A stretch of 64,000 nt of DNA. Origin: Dinghuibacter silviterrae. Lineage in GTDB: Bacteria > Bacteroidota > Bacteroidia > Chitinophagales > Chitinophagaceae. A program made the position numbers and the translations under genes. Below the pieces are notes generated by a model. It ran no database searches, was not told the origin of the DNA, and saw nothing but the letters and a program-made list of their open reading frames with translations. The stretch covers positions 2,294,001 through 2,358,000 of the forward strand of contig NZ_SODV01000001.1 in NCBI RefSeq assembly GCF_004366355.1, given 5' to 3'. Shown here piece by piece: positions 18,041-26,312 of the stretch. The first letter of the stretch is position 1. Every line of letters starts with the position of its first letter.

Positions 18041-19039
18041 TTAAGCGATCATCCGAAAGACCATTTCTTTCATCAGGGAGCCGTCCTCCACCCCCGTGGC
18101 CCCGATCCCCAGGCTTTTCAGGTTATATTGGTGAAGCAAAAGCAATACCCGCTCCACCCCGTCGTACCCGTATAACCGGGATGCCGCCTTGTAGTCCTTG
18201 ATGAAAAAGGGGTTTACGCCCAGCGCGGTGGCTATATCCTTGTCCGCGGCCCCGTTGAGCCCGAACAACTGGTAGACTTTTGCAAAAAAATTATACAAGG
18301 CCGGCAGCACCATCTGTATGGGACCCGCCTTGGGGTTGGCGTCGAAATACTGGATGATCCGGATACAACCGGCAAGGTCCTTCCGGGCCAACGCATTCTG
18401 GAGCTCGAAGACGTTATACTCCTTGGAAATACCGACGTAATTTTCTATATCGTCCTCCGTGATTTCCCGGCCCTGGCCCACATTCACCGAAAGCTTGTCG
18501 ATCTCGCTGGCGATACGCGCCAGGTCGTTGCCGATGTGTTCGACCAGGAGGTTCAGGCCTTTGGGCGTGATGGTAAAACCCTTCCGGCGGATGACTTCCA
18601 TCGCCCATTCCGGGAGCTGATTGTCGTATAGCTTTTTGGTAGTGAGCAGTTCTCCTTTTTCCTTGAGGACCTTGGCGAGGCGGCTGCGGCCGTCCACTTT
18701 TTTTTCCTTGTAAGAAACGACGAAGACCGTAGAAGGCTGGGGGTGCTCGATATAGGCTTCGAGCTTGTCGATGTCCCGCATCTGCTGGGCTTCCTTGAGC
18801 AGGACCACCTGGCGCTCCGCAAACATCGGATAGCGGCGGCAGGCGTTGATGACGGCCGTCCAATCGGCATCCTTTCCATAAAAAACGGTCAGGTTAAAAC
18901 CGGCTTCCGCCTCCGTGAGGATATGGTTTTCCGCGTAGGCCACCACTTCGTCGATAAAATAATCCTCTTCTCCTTCCAGCCAGTACACCGGCTTGAACAA
19001 TTTTTTTTGCCAATCTCCTATGATCTTCGATGTACTCAT
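18041..19039 (-). CDS. holA: DNA polymerase III subunit delta
   Basis: Delta opens the beta sliding clamp within the clamp loader complex. The start at 19039 (MSTSKIIGDWQKKLFKPVYWLEGEE, motif over the first 25 residues) gives 332 aa, the usual delta length. The frame is open further upstream but that part is antisense-like overlap with the exonuclease gene. Family features are the N-terminal YWLEGEEDYFIDE AAA-like segment, the central VEHIGNDLARIASEIDKL motif, and the ALYNFFAKVYQLF helices of the C-terminal collar domain. Its ATG overlaps the stop of the upstream exonuclease gene by 4 nt (ATGA), so the two are translationally coupled. Confidence 0.92.
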   Translation of the reverse strand: MSTSKIIGDWQKKLFKPVYWLEGEEDYFIDEVVAYAENHILTEAEAGFNLTVFYGKDADWTAVINACRRYPMFAERQVVLLKEAQQMRDIDKLEAYIEHPQPSTVFVVSYKEKKVDGRSRLAKVLKEKGELLTTKKLYDNQLPEWAMEVIRRKGFTITPKGLNLLVEHIGNDLARIASEIDKLSVNVGQGREITEDDIENYVGISKEYNVFELQNALARKDLAGCIRIIQYFDANPKAGPIQMVLPALYNFFAKVYQLFGLNGAADKDIATALGVNPFFIKDYKAASRLYGYDGVERVLLLLHQYNLKSLGIGATGVEDGSLMKEMVFRMIA

Positions 19040-19746
19040 ACTATGACAATATCTTCGTCTTTTAGCGGTTCCTGTCCGCGGAAGCGTTGCATGACCCGGG
19101 CCGTCGTCACCACATCCTTGGCGCAGTAGATCTTTATCCGTTCCAGGTCGCCGTCCTCGTAAAACACCCGCTGCACCTGGCTTCCGTCGATATCGTCCTT
19201 GGGTGTGGGGATGCCCAGGGTGTGGGCGAGAAGGTCCAGGGAAACGTAGTGCCGGGTATCGCCAAAGCGCCACTGGTGCATGGTGTCCACCATGTTGGTC
19301 TCCCATGGCTTCATCCCGCTGATCTGAAGGTATTTCGGAAGCGGAAGCCCCAGGGCCATCAGGCGCCGGCAAATATAGGGTATATCAAATTCTTTTATAT
19401 TGTGCCCGACAAACCGGAAGGCGGGGAAAACCCCGGCGAACCGGTCCACGGTCCGGACCCACTCCTGGAGCAGCCCTTTTTCGTCGGAACCGGCGATGGG
19501 CTTGACTTTAAACTGTGTCTTCCGGGTCGTTTTATCTTCCGAAAAATAGCCTACTGCTATGCAAACGATCCGACCGAATTCCGCCATGATCCCCGCCCGT
19601 TGGAGGTATGTTTCCCCGGGTTCTCCATTTTCTGGCATGGTTTTGGAAAGTTTGGCTACCCAGAGCGATTGCCATTCCGGGGAAAGAAGATCAAACGTGG
19701 GTTGTGCCGGAACTGTCTCTATATCAATAAATAACGCGTCGTTCAT
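19036..19746 (-). CDS. PolB-type 3'-5' exonuclease
   Basis: This is a predicted DEDD-superfamily exonuclease related to the proofreading domain of family B polymerases, found alone in many Bacteroidota. Exo I is FIDIETV near the N-terminus (the Asp-Glu pair), Exo II is GHNIKEFDIPYI near the middle, and Exo III is YCAKDVVTT near residue 210. The ATG at 19746 (MNDALFIDIETV) gives 236 aa and matches the family start; the longer version begins at a TTG and adds only a low-complexity tail. It overlaps holA by 4 nt, a tie to replication or repair. The exact substrate is unknown. Confidence 0.88.
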   Translation of the reverse strand: MNDALFIDIETVPAQPTFDLLSPEWQSLWVAKLSKTMPENGEPGETYLQRAGIMAEFGRIVCIAVGYFSEDKTTRKTQFKVKPIAGSDEKGLLQEWVRTVDRFAGVFPAFRFVGHNIKEFDIPYICRRLMALGLPLPKYLQISGMKPWETNMVDTMHQWRFGDTRHYVSLDLLAHTLGIPTPKDDIDGSQVQRVFYEDGDLERIKIYCAKDVVTTARVMQRFRGQEPLKDEDIVIV

Positions 19747-19823
19747 GGGCGCAGTTTGTGAATAATTATTTTCCAATAATATATAGAATAAAGCAAATTT
19801 TGTTCAATTAAAAACCAACGGTT

Positions 19824-20801
19824 ATGACGTATTCAAATGCCCCCTCTGCATCGCCTACTCCTCAACAACCTAAAAATAAGAAGGATTACAAGGCGATCAT
19901 TCTCGGCGCCTCCATCGTCGCATTGCTCGGCACTTGGGGATATATCATCTATGATAAGTCCAAGACCGGTGAACAAATCGCCCAGACGCAAGCACAAATC
20001 GTGCAGGCCGATTCTTCCAAGAGCGCTATCCAGGAACAGTTCAACGAGGCCAACGCCCGTTTGGACGAAATGACCGGCAAGAACGCCAAGTTGGACAGCC
20101 TCCTGAAAAGGGACGACGCGGACATCTCTTCCATGAAATCCCGCGTAAAGTCGATCCTCTCCAAGCAACACGCAACGGCCGCGGAACTCGCCGAAGCCCG
20201 TAACCTGATCGCCAAACTGAACGGCCAGATCGATGGGTATATCGCCGAGATCGAAAGGCTGAAAGGCGAAAACCTCCAGCTGACCCAGGACAAAGCGACC
20301 GTCACCGCTCAACGCGACCAGGTACAGCACACCTACGACTCTGTAAACGTGGTTAAAAATAACCTGCAAGACGTAGGCTCCACACTTCACGCCTCCAATA
20401 TCGCCATCATGGCGGTCGACGAGAAATCCGATGGCAAGGTGAAGGAAACGACCAGCGCCAAACGCGCCAACGCCCTGAAAGTAACCTTCCAGCTGGATGA
20501 AAACCGGATCGCAGAGACCGGTAGCAAGGATCTCTATATCTGTATCACCGACCCCGCCGGTCAGCCGGTGTCTATTCAGGCCATGGGTTCCGGAACCTTT
20601 ACCACCCGCGATACCGGGGACAAGGTGTACACCGTGAAGAAATCCGTTGACTACGTACAGGGCCAGGTATTGCCCGTCGAAGTCACCTGGAAACAAAACG
20701 CCAAATTCACGAAGGGTCAGTACAAGATCGAGATCTACAATAACGGATTCAAAATCGGGGCAGGGACCGTAGCCCTCCGCAAAGGCGGGATCTTCGGTTA
20801 G
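19824..20801 (+). CDS. Membrane-anchored coiled-coil protein, function unknown
   Basis: The product is 325 aa. A low-complexity N-terminus rich in Pro, Ser and Gln is followed by one transmembrane helix (AIILGASIVALLGTWGYIIYD, about residues 24-44). A long coiled coil spans roughly 50-170 (repeated Q/E/K/L heptads). A beta-rich C-terminal domain of about 130 residues ends in KIEIYNNGFKIGAGTVALRKGGIFG. The topology suggests a cell-envelope protein with the coiled coil and beta domain outside the cytoplasm. I know no named family, although similar proteins occur in Chitinophagaceae. It is monocistronic, with an AT-rich divergent promoter region upstream (19747-19823) and a Rho-independent terminator downstream. 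Confidence 0.78.
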   Translation: MTYSNAPSASPTPQQPKNKKDYKAIILGASIVALLGTWGYIIYDKSKTGEQIAQTQAQIVQADSSKSAIQEQFNEANARLDEMTGKNAKLDSLLKRDDADISSMKSRVKSILSKQHATAAELAEARNLIAKLNGQIDGYIAEIERLKGENLQLTQDKATVTAQRDQVQHTYDSVNVVKNNLQDVGSTLHASNIAIMAVDEKSDGKVKETTSAKRANALKVTFQLDENRIAETGSKDLYICITDPAGQPVSIQAMGSGTFTTRDTGDKVYTVKKSVDYVQGQVLPVEVTWKQNAKFTKGQYKIEIYNNGFKIGAGTVALRKGGIFG

Positions 20802-20870
20802 TCCCGGATATTCCATATCCTATCCCACAGTTGTCTATTATTGCCGACCTATTATTAATACCTGTCAGAG

Positions 20871-20895
20871 GCCCCGGAACTCCCGGGGCTTTTGC
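20871..20895 (+). terminator. Rho-independent terminator after the coiled-coil gene
   Basis: GCCCCGG (20871-20877) pairs with CCGGGGC (20883-20889) around a 5-nt loop, and a T-rich tract follows. It lies 70 nt after the stop of the coiled-coil membrane protein gene. Confidence 0.8.
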
Positions 20896-20921
20896 TTTTT
20901 TATTCTTTTTTGGGTCACCTT

Positions 20922-20985
20922 ATCGGTCGGTACAACGGACTCGCGTGTGTCTCATCGGTCAGAACAACGGACTCGCGTGTGTCTC
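20922..20985. repeat. Two tandem 32-nt direct repeats
   Basis: Copies at 20922-20953 and 20954-20985 are directly adjacent and differ at two positions near the start of the unit. Each contains AACGGACTCGCGTGTGTCTC. They abut the left arm of the 39-bp inverted repeat. No function is known; two units are too few for a CRISPR array. Confidence 0.85.
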
Positions 20986-20986
20986 A

Positions 20987-21085
20987 GCAAAGGGGTGTGT
21001 CTTTTTCCCTCTTTTCCGTAGGATTAAGGCCTGCAATGCGTGTTTAAATCCTACGGAAAAGAGGGAAAAAGACACACCCCTTTGC
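20987..21085. repeat. Perfect 39-bp inverted repeat (long hairpin)
   Basis: The left arm (20987-21025) and right arm (21047-21085) are exact reverse complements over 39 nt, separated by a 21-nt loop (21026-21046). The arms start GCAAAGGGGTGTGTC and end near CCGTAGGATT. The structure sits between the terminator of the coiled-coil gene and the 3' end of the tryptophan dioxygenase gene. It contains no coding sequence. It could act as a bidirectional terminator, a REP/MITE-like mobile palindrome, or a source of a stable RNA. Confidence 0.9.
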
Positions 21086-21156
21086 GGTCCCGCAACCCGC
21101 CCGCGATTTCGGTGCGTTGGGTGGTCGGGTAATCAAGTAACCGGGTGGTCGGGAGT

Positions 21157-22203
21157 TCAAGTATTGAAGCTCAGATGCCGGATGAGCTCGATGGGCAGGT
21201 GCGGGAGCTTCCGCCGTTCGATGAGATACGTAGAGAGCGCCGCCAGGTCGCGGTAGACGTAGTGTCCGGTGAGCGCGCCTTCGAGGTAACCCGCGCCGGT
21301 CGTATTGCCGGTGCCCACGCGCATGCCGATCATGCGGCGGACCATGGTCAGGTGTTTGTGTCTCCAGCCGGCCATCCAGTGGTCGATTTCGATCAGGGCG
21401 TCGAGGACCTGGTAGGAGGTTTGAAAAACCGGAAAGTCGCGGAAAAGCATGATGAAAAGGGCCGACCGGAGGGCTTCCGGCGAAAGGGAGGTCGAGTGCG
21501 CTCCCGTTGGGAAAAAGAAGGCTTTGAAGTCCTCCCACTTCCCCGCTTCCTTTTCGGTCAGGCTTTGCCGGTAGAGGGTGGCGTAGTCGTTCCAGAAGGG
21601 GTGACCCGACCCCTCAGTTGCTCCATAGGAGCCCCAGTATTCCATTTTGAAAAAGGGCATCCGCTCCAGCCACCGGTTGACCTGGTGGAGCAGGCTCTCC
21701 CCGGACTCGGTCTGGTGGAGGGTCTGGTAGTGGGCGGTGGAAAAGCCGCCTTCGTTGGTGCGTTTGTAATAGTCGCGCTGGTGACGCTCCTCCATGCGCA
21801 GCCCCAGCCGGGCCTCGATCAGCCGGAATTGCAGGCTTTGAAAACCGGAGGAAGGGGTCAGCAGGTTCCGGAATTCCAGGAAGTCCAGGGGCGTCATGGT
21901 ATCCAGAAGGGTGATCTGCTGGTTGAGCAACTCCAGGATGCGGATGATGCGGTGCAGCCGGTGCCGGACCAGGTTCAGGTCCTCGTCGTTGTCGTTGATG
22001 TGCGTTTGCCCGAAGACATCCTGTACAAAATCCAGCTCGAACTGAATCTGTTTGAACCAAAGCTCGTATGCCTGGTGGATAATGATAAACAGCATTTCGT
22101 CGTGAGCGGGTTGCTGGCCGGGCGCAAAGCTGCGGGGATGCTGGCTGTCGAGGACTTTGTCGAGCTCCAGGTAGTCGTGATAGTACAGGGAAGGATGCTG
22201 CAT
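21157..22203 (-). CDS. kynA: Tryptophan 2,3-dioxygenase
   Basis: This cytoplasmic heme enzyme opens the indole ring of L-tryptophan to N-formylkynurenine, the first step of kynurenine catabolism. It is 348 aa. The N-terminal YHDYLELDKVLDSQHP and HDEMLFIIIHQAYELWFKQ motifs, with substrate-contact residues in the second, are diagnostic. The heme-ligating histidine should be H284 in WRHKHLTMVRR, followed by the conserved GTGNTTGAGYL loop that closes over substrate. It begins 10 nt after the stop of the gluconokinase gene on the same strand. No other kynurenine genes lie in the window. Confidence 0.94.
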   Translation of the reverse strand: MQHPSLYYHDYLELDKVLDSQHPRSFAPGQQPAHDEMLFIIIHQAYELWFKQIQFELDFVQDVFGQTHINDNDEDLNLVRHRLHRIIRILELLNQQITLLDTMTPLDFLEFRNLLTPSSGFQSLQFRLIEARLGLRMEERHQRDYYKRTNEGGFSTAHYQTLHQTESGESLLHQVNRWLERMPFFKMEYWGSYGATEGSGHPFWNDYATLYRQSLTEKEAGKWEDFKAFFFPTGAHSTSLSPEALRSALFIMLFRDFPVFQTSYQVLDALIEIDHWMAGWRHKHLTMVRRMIGMRVGTGNTTGAGYLEGALTGHYVYRDLAALSTYLIERRKLPHLPIELIRHLSFNT

Positions 22204-22213
22204 GGCAATCGAT

Positions 22214-23773
22214 TTACAGTTGATGAAAAGTCTTGCTCAGGGCGGGATACAGTTCCCGGTAGAGCGTATAGTATCTCTGATGATAGGCGTGTCTTTCGGG
22301 CCGGGGTGCGTAGGTCTTGCCCTCCAGGATGTGTCTTTTCACATCGGATAGCTTGGACAGCGCTCCGGTAGCGAGCATCCCCAGGAACACGGCGCCGGTG
22401 GCGGAGGCATCGGCCTCATCGGTCAGGCGGACGGTTTTCCCAAAGGTATCGGCAAGTTGTTGGACCCAGGCCTCGTTTTGAGTAAAGCCCCCGCTGGCAT
22501 AAACGGTATGGATGGGCGCTTCTGCATCGAGGAGGCGGAAGGTATCATAAAGGGCGTAGCCAATGCCCTCGGTGACGGCCCTGAGCAGGTGGGGGCTCTT
22601 GTGGTAGGAACGGAGCCCTATAAAAGCGCCCCTGGCGGCGGCGTCCCAGATGGGGGCGCGTTCGCCGTACAGGTACGGCAAAAATAAAAGTCCCTCGGAT
22701 TCCTTCGGGAGGGCAAATGCTTCGTCGAGCGCCTGGTCCAGTGCTGAAGTCTCCGGGCGCGCCGCCTGCCCCGGCCCGGTCGCGGCGGGCGCCGCCTGCC
22801 CCGGCGTGGCCGCACCCCCCCAGTTCGCGATGCCCGCGAACCAGTCCAAGACGTTCCCCCCATTATTGCTGGCCCCACCCCGGACGAACATCCCCTCGGA
22901 CAGCCAGTACTGGAAAAGCCGCTCCTCCGGATCCGGCTGCCAGCGGTTCGTCACTACGCGAACGGCCCCGCTGGTACCGATGGTCACCGAGGCTTCGCCG
23001 GGCGCGATCACCCCCGAACCCAAGTTGGCCAGGCAGCCGTCGCCGGCCCCGATGACAAAGGGGACCTCCAGACCCGGCAGGGTGCAGGACCGTTGGTGGG
23101 TAACGGGCACGGGTTTGGAAAGCCGGTCCGGGGTAATCCCCGCCGCTTCGAGCGCAGGTGGGTACCAGCGGCCGGCCTGTGTATCGAAAAGACCGGTGGC
23201 GGACGCAATGGAGCGGTCGACCTCAAAGACCCCGAAAAGCCGGAACCATAGATATTCCTTGATCGAGACGAAGGTGGCCGCTTTTGCAAACAGGTCCGGC
23301 CTGGCTGTCCTGAGCCAGCGCAGCTTGATAAGGGGAGACATGGGGTGGATAGGCGTACCCGTTAGCCGGTAGATGTCGCGGGCGGCGGGGGTGCCTTTAA
23401 AGGCGGCGGCCTCTGCGGCGGCCCGTGTATCGGCCCAGGTGATCAGGGGTGTCAGGGGGCGCCCTTCCTCGTCCAGGGCGATAAGGCCGTGCATGGCGGC
23501 GCTCAGCGCGATGCAGACCGGCCGGCGGGCCGGGGCGTCCGGCGAGGCCAGGTGGCGGCCAGGCGAACCCGGTCCGGCCAGGTCGTCCAACAAGGTTCGA
23601 AGGACCGACAGGGTCGCCTGGACAATGGTCTCGGGATCCTCCTCGTGCCGGCCCGATGGATCGGTTTGGACGGGATAGGGCTTTTTGCGCACCCCCAGCG
23701 CTTCGCCGGAAGGGCCCAGGGCGAGCGCTTTTACGGAAGAGGTGCCGATGTCCAGGCCGACGAAGAAGTCCAT
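22214..23773 (-). CDS. gntK: FGGY-family carbohydrate kinase, probably gluconokinase
   Basis: The kinase phosphorylates a sugar or sugar acid with ATP; the best match is the FGGY gluconokinase group. The ATG at 23773 (MDFFVGLDIGTSSVKALAL) gives 519 aa; the longer frame only adds a low-quality leader. The N-terminal phosphate-binding loop is GLDIGTSSVKA. The stretch TPIHPMSPLIKLRWL and the segment IKEYLWFRLFG...DRSIASATGLFD are typical of gluconokinases rather than xylulokinases. The C-terminal YASGGFTQNEAW ATP-binding loop is present. An alanine-rich insertion occurs near residue 310. A promoter (23795-23824) precedes it and tryptophan dioxygenase follows after 10 nt. Confidence 0.85.
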   Translation of the reverse strand: MDFFVGLDIGTSSVKALALGPSGEALGVRKKPYPVQTDPSGRHEEDPETIVQATLSVLRTLLDDLAGPGSPGRHLASPDAPARRPVCIALSAAMHGLIALDEEGRPLTPLITWADTRAAAEAAAFKGTPAARDIYRLTGTPIHPMSPLIKLRWLRTARPDLFAKAATFVSIKEYLWFRLFGVFEVDRSIASATGLFDTQAGRWYPPALEAAGITPDRLSKPVPVTHQRSCTLPGLEVPFVIGAGDGCLANLGSGVIAPGEASVTIGTSGAVRVVTNRWQPDPEERLFQYWLSEGMFVRGGASNNGGNVLDWFAGIANWGGAATPGQAAPAATGPGQAARPETSALDQALDEAFALPKESEGLLFLPYLYGERAPIWDAAARGAFIGLRSYHKSPHLLRAVTEGIGYALYDTFRLLDAEAPIHTVYASGGFTQNEAWVQQLADTFGKTVRLTDEADASATGAVFLGMLATGALSKLSDVKRHILEGKTYAPRPERHAYHQRYYTLYRELYPALSKTFHQL

Positions 23774-23794
23774 GAAAAAGGGGTTAACGGTCCG

Positions 23795-23824
23795 CAAAGT
23801 AAGGATTTGCAAACACGTTAACAA
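23795..23824 (-). promoter_or_regulatory. Promoter of gntK-TDO operon
   Basis: On the minus strand TTG (23824-23822) is separated by 19 nt from TTACTTTG (23802-23795), one mismatch from TAnnTTTG. It lies 21 nt upstream of the gluconokinase ATG. Spacing agrees with the Bacteroidota consensus. Confidence 0.6.
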
Positions 23825-23870
23825 TTGGTAAAACATATCAGATTATCCAGTTATGTAAAAGGTATACTTG

Positions 23871-23878
23871 TATATTTG
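23871..23878 (+). promoter_or_regulatory. -7 box of the secreted T9SS-type protein gene
   Basis: TATATTTG is a perfect TAnnTTTG in the 188-nt divergent gap between gntK and the secreted protein gene. The start codon is at 23962, so the transcript would have a leader of about 80 nt. Confidence 0.6.
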
Positions 23879-23961
23879 TGCCGCTTACTTCTAAACGCAC
23901 AAATGCTGTGTCCACTTGCCACAGCCATGTTTGGGGTAGAGCCTTATAAACTACCTTATCT

Positions 23962-25350
23962 ATGAAAACTGGCTTTTGGCTTGTTTGCATCATTTTCGTG
24001 TCCCTGTCGTTCCCTATCCGTACGAGCGCACAGTGTACCATTCCTTCTCCCATCGCATCTCCGGCTTGTGGCGGCGCCGGTGAAACGCCCCTGACGACCA
24101 ATGCAACGGTCAGCGGTACCTATTACTTTAGCGGGACGGGCTCGGTGACCAACGTCACGATGTGGGGCGGTACCCTTGTCGTGTGCGGCAACCTGACCAT
24201 CTCGGCCTCCACCCTGGGGGGAGGTACCATCATCGTTCTGGCGGGTGGATCCGTCACCTATAGCGACGCCGCGAACAATTACCTCCAGGCCGATGTCGTT
24301 AACTACGGTACGTTTGCGATCAACGGGGCCTCCACTTATTCAAACATCTCCGTCAACGGCAATGTCTGGAACTACGGTACATTCTCGACCACCTCTTCCC
24401 TCACCTTCAATACCGGTTCGGACGGTTTATACAACGTCAACACGACCTCGACCTTTACGGTAGCGGGTGACCTCACGACGTTCGGGTCTATGGACAATAA
24501 CGGCACCCTGACGGTGGGTGGTCAATACCTGTTCACGGGGAGCGACTGTCTCGGGGGTGGTTCGGACGTGGTCACGGATTCGCTGTATGCGGACGGGGGG
24601 AACAACAAGGTCACGGTCACGTCAGACGGCGGGTACAACAACGCGGGATTTACGATCAAGAAATATATCAATACCAATTTAAACAAGCTCACCAATACGA
24701 GCAATGTCGTGCTTTGCGAGGCCACCGGGATCAATAACACGGGCGCCGACCCCGGAAAAGCCACGGTCGACGCCAATTGCAACACCATCGTCCTTCCCGT
24801 GACACTCGTCAGCTTTACGGCCGAAACGGGTTTGGGGAATGCGTGCACGCTGACCTGGACGACGTCCATGGAAGACGCGGTGAAAGACTTCGACGTAGAA
24901 TACAGCACCGATGGCAAGACATTCAATTCCCTGGCAACGGTGACCGCCCACCATGAGGCGTCGACCTATACCTATCCCACCGTTCTCCAGGGTAAGACCT
25001 GGTTCCGGTTGAGGGTCGACAACGAAGACGGTACGTATACCTATTCCGAGGTGGTGGAAGCGGACTATCAGGGGGAAAAGGCGGCGAGCGGCAATACCAT
25101 CGCCATCCAGCCCAATCTGGTCAGGGGGAGCACGCTCAATATCGTGAGCAATATGCAAACGACCCAGACAGGGGAGTGGCTCGTGATCGACATGACGGGC
25201 AGGATCGTCTTGCACACGCAGGCCCAATTGGTCCAGGGAGCATCCAATACAGCCCTGTTGCTGCCGTCTCTGGCGTCGGGGATGTACCGGCTTTTGTTCG
25301 CCGGCAGCCAAATGAAATTAAAACCGGTACCTTTTAGTGTGATCCGTTAA
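23962..25350 (+). CDS. Secreted beta-rich protein with T9SS-type C-terminal sorting domain
   Basis: The product is 462 aa. The signal peptide runs about 1-25 (ending in RTSAQ). Residues about 30-260 form a Gly/Thr/Asn-rich series of short repeats ([26 protein letters not shown]), compatible with a right-handed beta-helix or other beta-solenoid. Residues about 275-370 look like a beta-sandwich ([11 protein letters not shown]...CTLTWTTS...[12 protein letters not shown]), a common pre-sorting domain in Bacteroidota. The last 80 residues resemble the type IX secretion type A sorting domain ([24 protein letters not shown]). It is probably exported to the cell surface or medium; the ligand is unknown. 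The stop shares four bases with the convergent cation transporter gene. Confidence 0.85.
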
Positions 25351-26297
25351 CAGTCCTCTACTTCGCAATTCCTCGTCTCCGTCTCCAGCGTTACGTGCTG
25401 GATGTTGAGGTGTTCGAGGTCGTGCCGGAGCGTGTGCTTGACCTTGACAAGGCCTTGTTCGCCCAATGCCGCATCGACGACGAGGTGGGCGGTCAGCGCG
25501 TTGGTGGTGGTATCCATCGCCCAGACGTGGATGTGGTGGATGTCCCGGATGCCCGGGATGTGCAGGGCGGCCGCGCGGATCTTGTCAAGGTTGATACCGG
25601 AAGGCACCCCGTCCAGGGAGAGCCGGAGGCTGTCTCTGAGCAGGCTCCACGTACCCAGTACGATGACCACCATGATGCCCAGGCTGATGAGGGGGTCGAG
25701 CCAGAACCAGCCCGTAAAGGAAATGACGATACCCGCGATCACGACGCCCAGGGATACCACGGCGTCGGAGGCCATGTGCAGATAGGCGCCTCTCATATTG
25801 AGTTCCTTATCTTTCCCCTTCATAAAAAGCCAGGCCGTAAACCCGTTGACGAGGATGCCGGCCGCCGCGACCCACGCCATGGCCGCGCCTTCGGTGGGTT
25901 GGGGTACCATGAGCCGGTTGACCGCTTCGTACCCGATCACCCCCACGGCGATGAGGAGCAGGATGGCGTTGGCTAAAGAGGCCAGGATCGTGCTCTTCCG
26001 GTAACCATAGGTAAAATGCTGGTTGGACTTCATCCTGGCCACGCGAAAGGCGAGCAGGGACAACGCCAGGCCCGCGACGTCGCCTAAGTTATGCCAGGCG
26101 TCCGCCTGGAGGGACAGGGCGTGTTTCCAGATACCGATAGCGCCTTCAACGATCACGAAGGCGATATTTAGAATGATGCCAAGAATAAAGGTGGTATTCA
26201 CCTGGGTGAGGTCCACTTCGTGGTGGTGGTGACCCAGGCCAAAGCCGTGGTCGTGATCGTGGTCATGGTCGTGATCGTGATGATCGTGATCGTGCAT
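25347..26297 (-). CDS. Cation diffusion facilitator (Zn/Co/Cd exporter)
   Basis: This inner-membrane antiporter exports divalent metal ions from the cytoplasm. It is 316 aa. The N-terminus is an extreme His/Asp repeat ([18 protein letters not shown]) that would bind metal, followed by six transmembrane helices. The metal-site motifs of the CDF family are seen: [10 protein letters not shown] in TM2 (HxxxD) and [11 protein letters not shown] in TM5 (HxxSD-type position, LHMASD). The cytoplasmic C-terminal domain contains [13 protein letters not shown]. Its similarity to CzcD/ZitB is clear but metal preference cannot be told. It follows NDH-2 by 15 nt on the same strand. Confidence 0.9.
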
Positions 26298-26312
26298 GTT
26301 CCGGATATTTGG

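Noticed and set aside
18041-19372. Longer start for DNA polymerase III delta (443 codons)
   Set aside because: The first 111 codons overlap the exonuclease gene in another frame; the ATG at 19039 overlaps its stop by four bases and gives the family length.
20922-21085. CRISPR array
   Set aside because: Only two directly adjacent units without spacers, then a single palindrome; no cas genes nearby.
20831-21256. Reading frame of 141 codons across the repeat cluster
   Set aside because: It runs through a terminator, the tandem repeats and both arms of the 39-bp palindrome, so it cannot be a conserved protein.
22214-23836. Longer start of the gluconokinase gene at 23836
   Set aside because: The added leader covers the promoter region 23795-23824; the ATG at 23773 begins directly with the FGGY phosphate loop region.
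26243-26297. GAT/CAC triplet-like repeat at the start of the cation transporter gene
   Set aside because: It encodes the metal-binding His/Asp tail and stays in frame; it is not an independent repeat element.
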